Assembly (NCBI RefSeq): GCF_904846415.1
Contig: NZ_CAJHAR010000033.1
Location: forward strand, 1 to 39,552
Length of the DNA: 39,552 bases
Origin: Psychrobacter piscatorii
Lineage (GTDB): Bacteria; Pseudomonadota; Gammaproteobacteria; Pseudomonadales; Moraxellaceae
Direction of reading: 5' to 3'
Of the stretch, positions 32,836-39,552 are shown in pieces. Numbering within the stretch: the first letter of the stretch is position 1; every line of letters starts with the position of its first letter. Made by a program: the position numbers and the translations under genes. Under the pieces are notes generated by a model. It worked only from the letters and a program-made list of their open reading frames with translations. It had not been told where the DNA came from and did not search any database.

Positions 32836-33483
32836 ATGATGACACTTTACGGCTATTTTCGCAGTGGTACTTCTCACCGTACCCGTATTGCCTTGAATTT
32901 AAAAGGCTTAGATTATGATGATATCGCGATCAATCTGGCACAAGATGAGCAGTTAGAGGATGCATTTAAAACGATTAATCCGCAAGGACTGGTGCCGGTC
33001 CTACAAGCAGACGATTTATTATTATACCAAAGTCCCGCTATCTTGGAGTGGTTAGAAGAGGCCTACCCTGAGCACGCTTTATTGCCCCAAGATGCCGCTG
33101 GTCGCATGCAGGTGCGTGCGCTAAGTGCGATGATTGGCTGTGATATCCATCCGATTAATAATCGCCGTATTTTACAGTACTTACGTAATGAGTTGTCAGT
33201 AGATAAAGAGGCAGTCATTGCATGGTGCAATCGTTGGATTACTGAAGGGTTTGCAGCGTTAGAGACACGATTGGCAGCAGATAAAAACCGAGGACAATTC
33301 TGCTATGGTGACAGGCCCACTTTTGCAGACTGCTATTTAATCCCGCAGGTTTCTTCTGCACGGCGCTTCGAAGTGGACCTGACTCCTTATCCTAATATCG
33401 TTGCTATTGATACACATTGCCGCACGCTAAAAGCCTTTATAGATGCCGATCCTATGATGCAGCCTGATGCGCCAAATTCTTGA
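32836..33483 (+). CDS. maiA: Maleylacetoacetate isomerase (zeta-class GST)
   Basis: A 215-residue glutathione S-transferase of the zeta class, which isomerises maleylacetoacetate to fumarylacetoacetate for FahA. The N-terminal signature is YFRSGTSHRTRIALNLKG, where the usual SSCSWRVR core is SGTSHRTR, so the catalytic Ser/Cys pair is partly changed (no Cys). QGLVPVL and the YQSPAILEWLEEAYPE motif that bind glutathione are intact. Its start is one of two adjacent ATG codons, with AAGGA nearby. It is divergent from the IclR gene and completes the lower tyrosine pathway together with fahA. Confidence 0.93.
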   Translation: MMTLYGYFRSGTSHRTRIALNLKGLDYDDIAINLAQDEQLEDAFKTINPQGLVPVLQADDLLLYQSPAILEWLEEAYPEHALLPQDAAGRMQVRALSAMIGCDIHPINNRRILQYLRNELSVDKEAVIAWCNRWITEGFAALETRLAADKNRGQFCYGDRPTFADCYLIPQVSSARRFEVDLTPYPNIVAIDTHCRTLKAFIDADPMMQPDAPNS

Positions 33484-33646
33484 TAAATATCAATATATTT
33501 AGACTAATAAATTGATAGACACAATACAGCAAAAGAGTGTATATTTAAAAACGACTTAATAAGGATATTATTTCGTTAACTGGTAATTGCAAGTGAGATC
33601 GACTCTTAACTACCCTATCACTCAAAGTTTCTTTACAAGGATCCGT

Positions 33647-35146
33647 ATGAAACATGCTACCAAGGCTCTAATAGCAGCAATGGCACTGTGCGTAAGCGCA
33701 AGCGCCGTTGCCTCAAGTCACCGTGAAGCTCCTTCTATCACCAAAACCCCAAAAGTCGATGCGTCTGACTTTTATATGTTCAATAGCTACGAGAATAATC
33801 GGGCAGATTACGTCACGATTATTGCCAACTATTTGCCGCTACAAGATGCTTATGGTGGGCCCAACTACTTCGCCTTAGATCCAGATGCACTCTATGAGAT
33901 TCATATTGACAACAACGGCGATGCGGTTGAAGACATCACGTTCCAATTTGATTTCACTCAAAACCTAAACAGTATTGAAATTGACTCAGATGGCAATCCG
34001 TCTACGCCAAAGGTCGCCATTCCTTTATCTAACGCTGGCGATGCCTCACAAGCAGCGAATGTACAAACGAGTGAAAGCTATAATGTCACGATGGTCAAAG
34101 GCGATCGCCGTAGCGGCTCGCGAACCTCTTTAGGCAACTTTCAAAAGCCATTTGACTATATCGGAACGAAATCGTTTGCAGACTATCCAACATATGCAAA
34201 AAGCTTTATCAAACCTTTGAACTTAGGTAGCTGTGGTCAAGGTCGAGTATTTGTCGGTCAACGTGCTGAAGGTTTTGCTATTGATTTGGGCCGGGTATTT
34301 GACTTAGTGAATCTAAACCCGTTGGGTTCACGTACTGGCGGAACCAACATACTAGCGGACAAAAATGTCACCTCAATTGCGATGGAAGTGCCAAAATCTT
34401 GCCTCGTCAATAACACTAGTAAAGATCCTGTGATTGGTGCTTGGACCACAGCCAGTGTCCGTCAGGCAACCTTAGTGAACCCCTTGCCTGCTTCTGGTAT
34501 CAGCACGACTGCCAAAAAAGGCGGTGCATGGACACAGGTTTCGAGACTGGGTATGCCACTGGTCAACGAAGTAGTGATTGGTCTCAAAGATAAAGACAAA
34601 TTTAATGCTTCAGAGCCAAAAGATGATGTGGCGAATTTTGCCCCTTATGTCTTTTATCCTACCCTTCCAGCATTGATCCAAACCTTGTACCCAACCGCAC
34701 CTGCACCAACGAACTTCCCACGTCAAGATTTAGTAACCGCATTTTTAACAGGGGTTCCTGGTGTTAATAAGCCAACGAATGCAAATCAAGTACCTGCCGA
34801 TATGCTGCGCTTGAATACCGATATTGTAGCAGTACCTGCTGCCATGCAAAATGACTTGGGTGTGATTAGTATTATTCCTGGTCAGACCGATGGTCGTCCC
34901 AAAGCAGATGCCAAAGATACTGCAGGGTTCCCAAATGGTAGACGCCCTGGTGATGACGTCACTGACATTGCATTGAGAGTATCGATGGGTGCCCTATGTC
35001 ATGCAGGTCTATCCGCTGACGCAACTTGCGTACCTGCTGATGCCAAAGCGGGCAAAGCGCTACTCACTGATGGCGCCCTCAAACCTGCTACCGAGTTTGA
35101 TTCAGCCTTTCCTTATTTGACGACTCCAACCCCAGGTGCCAGATAA
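33647..35146 (+). CDS. DUF4331 family exported protein
   Basis: A 499-residue DUF4331 protein with a Sec signal peptide (MKHATKALIAAMALCVSASA). The mature start ASSHREAPSITKTPKVDASDFYMF is the family hallmark, and IDNNGDAVEDITFQFDF (87-103) looks like a Ca2+-binding Asp-rich loop. The family is predicted periplasmic or extracellular and has no established function. The ATG at 33647 has AAGGA at good spacing; a TTG start at 33587 would bury the signal peptide. It is the first of four genes (with lipoprotein, TPR protein and HupE/UreJ-like protein) that recur together in proteobacteria as I remember them, pointing to one exported system. Confidence 0.9.
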   Translation: MKHATKALIAAMALCVSASAVASSHREAPSITKTPKVDASDFYMFNSYENNRADYVTIIANYLPLQDAYGGPNYFALDPDALYEIHIDNNGDAVEDITFQFDFTQNLNSIEIDSDGNPSTPKVAIPLSNAGDASQAANVQTSESYNVTMVKGDRRSGSRTSLGNFQKPFDYIGTKSFADYPTYAKSFIKPLNLGSCGQGRVFVGQRAEGFAIDLGRVFDLVNLNPLGSRTGGTNILADKNVTSIAMEVPKSCLVNNTSKDPVIGAWTTASVRQATLVNPLPASGISTTAKKGGAWTQVSRLGMPLVNEVVIGLKDKDKFNASEPKDDVANFAPYVFYPTLPALIQTLYPTAPAPTNFPRQDLVTAFLTGVPGVNKPTNANQVPADMLRLNTDIVAVPAAMQNDLGVISIIPGQTDGRPKADAKDTAGFPNGRRPGDDVTDIALRVSMGALCHAGLSADATCVPADAKAGKALLTDGALKPATEFDSAFPYLTTPTPGAR

Positions 35147-35173
35147 GCTGAAACTCAACCAAGGAGAAATACT

Positions 35174-35443
35174 ATGCGCTATATAATGTTAGCCGTATTG
35201 ATCACTGGATCAGCTGCGCTTTCTGGTTGCTTCAATGATAACGATAGTTCGTCAAATATAGGTAAAAGTGATGTTGCGGTAGACCAAGCAAAAGCTGAAC
35301 TTGCTGTCAAAAAAACATCTGATGTGATTGATGCCAGCAATAACCTAGATACCGATGAGCCTCAGGATATTGATCGAATTATACTTCCTGAAGCCAATTT
35401 GGCAGAGCCTGTTGCAATAAAAGACCCCAACGCTTCACTATAA
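35174..35443 (+). CDS. Small lipoprotein of unknown function
   Basis: An 89-residue protein with a lipoprotein signal (VLITGSAALSGC, Cys at residue 19), then an acidic, low-complexity, probably disordered mature chain. AAGGAG precedes the ATG, 28 bp after the DUF4331 gene. Asp after Cys+1 position is not present (residue +1 is Phe, +2 Asn), so outer-membrane sorting is likely. No family recognised; it is defined by its place in the DUF4331 cassette. Confidence 0.75.
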   Translation: MRYIMLAVLITGSAALSGCFNDNDSSSNIGKSDVAVDQAKAELAVKKTSDVIDASNNLDTDEPQDIDRIILPEANLAEPVAIKDPNASL

Positions 35444-35521
35444 TATGATGCGAGACAGTTCCAGCACCTGATCAATCCACTGATTGGGTGTTTCTTTATC
35501 TACTGATCTGAGGTGCGCTTT

Positions 35522-36781
35522 ATGCATTGGATTAAAACGCTTGCCGAATTATTCTTTCTTTTACTCATCAGTAGCCAGCTTGTTCATGCGGCCCCTTTTA
35601 TCCCCACAGACGATCAACAAGTTCTTGCGACCCTACCTGATAACTCACCACCACCGCGCTACCTGAGCGCTGCTGACTTTGTATCGGATACAGGGTCAAA
35701 CAACCTTGATCAAACCAGTGAGCTATTAGAACGCGCCTATCTACAAGGTGATCCGCGAGCGTTAGGACAAGCACGCGCACAATTAGATCAGACCACCGAT
35801 CAAAGTATAGATACCCTAATGCTACAAGCGCGAGCATTTCAATCGGATCACAAATTTGCCAAAGCAGAAGAACTATTAAAGCAAATCTTGAGTCAAGATG
35901 CTGCGCATCCAGATGCATTATTGACCCTATCTTCTTTATTGCTCGTCCAAGGTCAATTTAGTGATGCCATGAGCTACTGCCAAAAGCTCGATGACCCTGC
36001 TCTGCGCGTTTATGAGTTGGCCTGCGAAGTTCAAATACAAAGCATGACAGGTGAGCTTGATGCAGCAAAACAAACACTTAGTGGACTGGCCGCTATCGCT
36101 CCTGGTCTAGACGCATCGACAGCACGCTGGATCTATCTGATTCAAGCAGATGCTGCATTGCGTAGTCAAGATGCCACGCTCGCCAAGCAAGTATTTGACG
36201 TCATGGATGATCAGACCGTACCAGCACTTATGGCTCGAGCCGACTGGCTACTGAGTATCGGTGAATACACACAAGTTCGCGACTTGCTACAAGAGCATAC
36301 CGATAAAGATGCATTACTATTGCGCCTCATTACTGCACAAATGAAGCTGAATGACCCCAAAGCTAAGCAAAATTTAGCACTGATGAAAGAGCGCATTGAG
36401 GTATGGCAAATACGTCAAGAAAACGCTCATATGCGAGAACAAGCAACCTATGCTCTGCTTGCCAATCAAGTGGAATCAGCGCTTAAACTGGCCCAAGAGA
36501 ACTGGCAACAGCAACGTGAAACAGCGGATATCGAGCTGTATGCCACCGCAGCACTGAGGGCAAACAGCCAAAAAGATATCGACTTGATACGCCAGTTTAT
36601 AACCGATACGCAGTTTGAATATCCAGCGCTAGAGCGCGATTTACGCGTGGGTAAAATAAGTGATTGTATGAATTGCCAAGCTGTACTGACGTCAGACTCA
36701 AATACGCAGACAAGAAGCACCTCAATTACTGAAAATAAGCATCTAGGTATGCAAGTCACGAATAAGGATGACACTATATGA
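35522..36781 (+). CDS. Exported TPR-repeat protein
   Basis: A 419-residue all-helical protein with an N-terminal signal or anchor (WIKTLAELFFLLLISSQLVHA) and helix pairs of TPR type, clearest at AKAEELLKQILSQDAAHPDALLTLSSLLLVQGQFSDAMSY. TPR proteins are scaffolds for protein contacts. I chose the ATG at 35522 because GAGGTG lies at normal spacing; the upstream GTG at 35513 is itself part of that site. Its stop overlaps the next start by four bases (ATGA), so translation is coupled to the HupE/UreJ-like gene. Near the C-terminus a CMNC pair (DCMNCQA) could bind metal or form a disulphide. Confidence 0.82.
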   Translation: MHWIKTLAELFFLLLISSQLVHAAPFIPTDDQQVLATLPDNSPPPRYLSAADFVSDTGSNNLDQTSELLERAYLQGDPRALGQARAQLDQTTDQSIDTLMLQARAFQSDHKFAKAEELLKQILSQDAAHPDALLTLSSLLLVQGQFSDAMSYCQKLDDPALRVYELACEVQIQSMTGELDAAKQTLSGLAAIAPGLDASTARWIYLIQADAALRSQDATLAKQVFDVMDDQTVPALMARADWLLSIGEYTQVRDLLQEHTDKDALLLRLITAQMKLNDPKAKQNLALMKERIEVWQIRQENAHMREQATYALLANQVESALKLAQENWQQQRETADIELYATAALRANSQKDIDLIRQFITDTQFEYPALERDLRVGKISDCMNCQAVLTSDSNTQTRSTSITENKHLGMQVTNKDDTI

Positions 36782-37923
36782 GCCCGCTTTGCAGACTTGT
36801 TTGGAGTCACACTTATCGTTACTTCACCTTACTAATGCTCATGCTCGCCTGTACTTTTAGTCAGGCGCATGAGTCCAGTACCGCTTATTTGAACCTTACT
36901 GTTGATGACGCTGATAGTGCCACAAATATTATGTACGATGCTACATACGAGTTATCACTGCGCGATTTGGCATTGCTCGTCGATATAGATCCAAACAAAG
37001 ACAGTCAGGTCAGCTGGGCAGAAGTGAAATCACAGACGCCGCTTATAGAACAGCTCATAACTGCCAAAGTAAAGCTAGAAAACGCGGCACAAACGTGTCA
37101 AACAGCAAATTTCTCACCACTCGCAATCAATTCACGTGGCGGTTTTAACTATTTATATGCCAATTTTGCAATAAGCTGTGAGCAGCCAATCGATAACCTT
37201 GATTATCAGATATTGGCAGGTATTGATGCCAATCATCGCCTAATATTGACGCAAGCAGATTCTGACGCACCCCTACAAGTCTTAGCGGTCGGACAAAGCC
37301 CGTTAGGGTCAGAGGCTGATTCTGGCTGGATGGCGACAGCGACAAACTTCCTAAAAAGCGGTATACATCATCTGCTCATTGGCCTCGATCACTTGCTGTT
37401 CTTGTTTGTATTGCTCATTCCTGCAGTATACGTTCGTAAGCAAAAGCAGTTAGTTGCCGTTGCTAATCCAAAAGCGGCGCTACTTGAAGTGTTTTGGATT
37501 GCGACATCATTTACACTCGCGCATTCCATCACATTGAGCTTAGCAGCGCTACAGATCGTTAGTATCCCTGCCCGCTTTATTGAATCTGTCATCGCATTGT
37601 CTATTGCGTTTGCGGCACTCAATAATTTGGTACCGATGCTGCGAGTACGAGCTGTCTATTTGGCTTTCTTTTTTGGTCTCATTCATGGCTTTGGCTTTGC
37701 CAATGTGTTGGTAGATTTACCACTCGCCACAAGTGCACGTGTGTTGGCACTACTGAGCTTTAATATTGGTATCGAATTGGGACAGCTGGTATTTATCGCT
37801 GTCGTATTTCCAATAGCATTGTTGCTGCGGCACACGCAATTCTATAAATGGGGCATATTTTATATAGGGTCTTTAATTGGTATTTTAGTGGCGCTATGGT
37901 GGTTTTTTGAGCGCGCCTTTTAA
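36778..37923 (+). CDS. HupE/UreJ-2 family membrane protein with periplasmic EF-hand-like loop
   Basis: A 381-residue protein with a signal peptide (CTFSQA before HESS), a periplasmic domain (about 31-185) and a C-terminal membrane domain of about six helices. The membrane part shows HHLLIGLDHLLFLFVLLIPA and LAFFFGLIHGFGFANVL, the HupE/UreJ His motifs linked to nickel or cobalt transport. Residues 71-82 (DPNKDSQVSWAE) match an EF-hand loop with ligands at 1, 3, 5, 7, 9 and 12. It is coupled to the TPR gene by an ATGA overlap and ends the DUF4331 cassette. The metal and direction of transport are unknown. Confidence 0.87.
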   Translation: MSPLCRLVWSHTYRYFTLLMLMLACTFSQAHESSTAYLNLTVDDADSATNIMYDATYELSLRDLALLVDIDPNKDSQVSWAEVKSQTPLIEQLITAKVKLENAAQTCQTANFSPLAINSRGGFNYLYANFAISCEQPIDNLDYQILAGIDANHRLILTQADSDAPLQVLAVGQSPLGSEADSGWMATATNFLKSGIHHLLIGLDHLLFLFVLLIPAVYVRKQKQLVAVANPKAALLEVFWIATSFTLAHSITLSLAALQIVSIPARFIESVIALSIAFAALNNLVPMLRVRAVYLAFFFGLIHGFGFANVLVDLPLATSARVLALLSFNIGIELGQLVFIAVVFPIALLLRHTQFYKWGIFYIGSLIGILVALWWFFERAF

Positions 37924-37992
37924 ATTTAATAGCGCGTTAATTATTGCGAGAGATTGAGTCTTGCTTTTTTGTTATCTTATGAACAGCTGGCA

Positions 37993-39033
37993 TTAGGGTC
38001 TTTCATAAACCAGTGACATCGGTACAATGGCATCAACTACTTTATCGTGGTTTGATATAGGGTTTAGTTGCCCCGCTCTCACTTGGGTAGTGGCAACAGC
38101 GTCAATAACAGGACTACCTGACGACTCAAGCACTTGCACCTCATTGATATAACCATCTGTATCAACGTGCAGCTCCAATATGACAATAAAAACATCGCCC
38201 AATTGACGATCAATATTACGCCATATCAACGATGGAATACTGGTACTAGGTTCTTTCCCTTCACTCCAACTGCCATACTCTGCAAGAAAGACTGAGTCTT
38301 CCTTAACCTTATCTTCTACCATGTCTTGGTTGTTTTCTTGCTCTTCAGCTTGATCAGCAGCCATTACTAGCATATGGCTGAATGCCTCATAATCAGCTTG
38401 CCATTTTTCTTGCTCGGCGCGCTTTTGATTGGCTTGTTTAGCAGCTGAACGTTTTTGTACGGCTTGATCGCGATTAAACTGCTCTGTCACGCTACGTATC
38501 ATGTCAGACAGATCATCCTCTTCTTTATCTTTTGTACTGCCTGTTTGATTAGAGGCGCTCACTACTTTTCTAGATTCTGTTATGGTCAGTTTTTGTACCG
38601 ATGACAGATTGGTGGGCTGCATTTCTGTGTCAGATTTCTCTTTGGACAACTCCGTACTTTTTACGGTAGTCGCTTGTTTTTCTTCTACTTTGGTTGTGAT
38701 TGGCTCAATTGACTCTGTCTTTAAGTCTGTAGAAACCTCTACCTTTGGCAATGGTTTGGCGGGTTCAACTTTTTCTATGGGCTCAGTTGGTAACTTTTTA
38801 GGAGGTAAAGGTTCAGGTGATATAGGCTTGCTCTGGGATTCTGCGTTAGGTAAATTTTTAGCCGGTTCAGCTAACATTATCAATTCCAATTGAATGGCTT
38901 TTGGCCTATTTTTCGTATCGATAGGCGGCGGGCTATCTAGGGACATCATCGCCCACACAGTGACACCATGCAGGACAATAACCACAATGGTGATCCAAGC
39001 TGTAATAGGACGAGTAAAAGGATTGGGTATCAT
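37993..39033 (-). CDS. TonB-family energy transducer
   Basis: A 346-residue TonB-like protein: one N-terminal membrane anchor (AWITIVVIVLHGVTVWAMM), a long Pro/Lys/Glu/Thr-rich spacer (about 35-130), a charged coiled region (about 170-235, rich in Lys, Gln, Ala, Glu) and the TonB C-terminal domain (DVFIVILELHVDTDGYINEVQVLESSG...VDAIVPMSLVYE). It transmits energy from the inner membrane to TonB-dependent receptors such as the one at 18426. No exbB or exbD is nearby. I prefer the ATG at 39033; the ATG at 39054 is also possible and neither has a strong ribosome site. The gene is convergent with the DUF4331 cassette. Confidence 0.85.
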   Translation of the reverse strand: MIPNPFTRPITAWITIVVIVLHGVTVWAMMSLDSPPPIDTKNRPKAIQLELIMLAEPAKNLPNAESQSKPISPEPLPPKKLPTEPIEKVEPAKPLPKVEVSTDLKTESIEPITTKVEEKQATTVKSTELSKEKSDTEMQPTNLSSVQKLTITESRKVVSASNQTGSTKDKEEDDLSDMIRSVTEQFNRDQAVQKRSAAKQANQKRAEQEKWQADYEAFSHMLVMAADQAEEQENNQDMVEDKVKEDSVFLAEYGSWSEGKEPSTSIPSLIWRNIDRQLGDVFIVILELHVDTDGYINEVQVLESSGSPVIDAVATTQVRAGQLNPISNHDKVVDAIVPMSLVYERP

Positions 39034-39054
39034 AGTACTTATTAGAATACTCAT

Positions 39055-39503
39055 TAAAAACAAACCTGTATATGGGTTTTTTAATGAGTACTTGGATGAT
39101 TCACAAGTCAAATGTAAAGCTAGCTGTGCTAGAGATCATCTCAGACAGAGCAATTCGACTTCGCGACCGGCTTTTGTAGCTATACATACCTCTTTATTCT
39201 TTTTCTATGACCGCTACCATAAATATAGATAGATACACCACTACTCATTACCTGTTATTCACTTATATCAATATAATTTCATATATATTCATATTACTGG
39301 TTGTATAGCGGTCATCTGTTGGTTATCCTTTATGCAAGCATTGTTATTCTCAAATCTGTGCTTTATCAGCTTTAAATCATATCAACGTTTTATTCATTAC
39401 TTAGATTAACACATGAAGTGCAATACCAAATGCAAGGTGAAAAAAAGACCTAGATGCGCTAGCATCAAAGTCTTTATCCACCGACCAAAGTGAGATTGCA
39501 ACC
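39055..39503. other. AT-rich region without a gene, with spaced inverted repeat
   Basis: About 450 bp between tonB and the IS30 fragment. It holds a 10-bp perfect inverted repeat, ATGACCGCTA (39207-39216) and TAGCGGTCAT (39306-39315), separated by 89 AT-rich bases. The last 70 bp before 39504 probably include the outer end of the IS30-family element. I see no ribosome site with a convincing frame. Confidence 0.5.
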
Positions 39504-39552
39504 ATGAACTATACGCATCTAAGCCTAGGGGAACGATACCAGATTTAAGCCT
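39504..39552 (+). pseudogene. IS30-family transposase 5' fragment with early stop
   Basis: The frame from ATG 39504 gives MNYTHLSLGERYQI and then TAA at 39546-39548. MNYTHLSLGERYQI is the usual opening of IS30-family transposases, whose helix-turn-helix follows. An intact gene would continue past this codon, so this copy looks broken by a nonsense change (for example GAA to TAA). The window ends four bases later, so I cannot tell if the rest of the element is present. Confidence 0.75.

Noticed and set aside
1..39552. CRISPR array, tRNA, rRNA, phage or conjugation genes
   Set aside because: No repeat-spacer pattern, no tRNA-like cloverleaf noticed by eye, and no structural or transfer genes recognised on either strand.

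Overview
The window looks like a chromosomal accessory segment from a Moraxellaceae gammaproteobacterium, most likely Psychrobacter. This is inferred from moderate GC, protein style, the order of the phenylalanine/tyrosine catabolic genes and the many iron-related genes; no rRNA or tRNA gene was seen to confirm it. Both edges touch insertion sequences: the first codons of an IS3-family orfA at the left edge (minus strand), and an IS30-family transposase start with an early stop at the right edge.

Left third (1-14.3 kb): a PAP2-type membrane phosphatase and a bile acid:Na+ symporter (BASS) family transporter precede a four-gene plus-strand operon (2970-7440): thermostable-hemolysin-family protein, acyl-CoA/ACP ligase, Fe(II)/2-oxoglutarate oxygenase and short-chain dehydrogenase. 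It looks like a small biosynthetic pathway of unknown product. Minus-strand genes follow: a VIT1/CCC1 metal transporter, a ferric-reductase-like haem protein, an ApbE flavin transferase, a small membrane protein, a PepSY protein with an acidic His-rich tail, a sensor kinase, an OmpR-type regulator and a cytochrome b561. Three promoters here share one architecture, TTAAG-N6-TTAAG-N10-(-10 hexamer). They lie before the biosynthetic operon (2886-2917), before the PepSY/redox operon (11244-11213) and before the cytochrome/two-component operon (14321-14290). The motif matches the tandem site known for Pseudomonas BqsR/CarR, a Fe(II)/Ca2+-responsive regulator. This is the strongest candidate for an undescribed system: one metal- or redox-sensing two-component system driving its own operon, a transmembrane redox module and a small-molecule pathway.

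Middle (14.4-21.7 kb): a Fur-controlled siderophore-use locus without siderophore biosynthesis genes. It has an exporter-fold ABC transporter, a PepSY_TM reductase-like protein, a TonB-dependent receptor and a siderophore-interacting flavin reductase, with clear Fur boxes at 14495-14513 and 18350-18368.

Right-middle (21.7-33.5 kb): aromatic amino acid catabolism. It holds an NhaC-family transporter, phhB, phhA, hpd, a LysR regulator, tyrB, fahA, a VOC protein, a TRAP solute-binding lipoprotein, an IclR regulator and maiA. The steps from phenylalanine to homogentisate and from maleylacetoacetate to fumarate plus acetoacetate are present, but homogentisate dioxygenase (hmgA) is missing. The VOC protein sits where it would be expected.

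Right end (33.6-39.1 kb): a conserved but functionally unknown cassette (DUF4331 protein, small lipoprotein, TPR protein, HupE/UreJ-like membrane protein with an EF-hand-like loop), then a convergent tonB-family gene and an AT-rich gene-free stretch up to the IS30 fragment.
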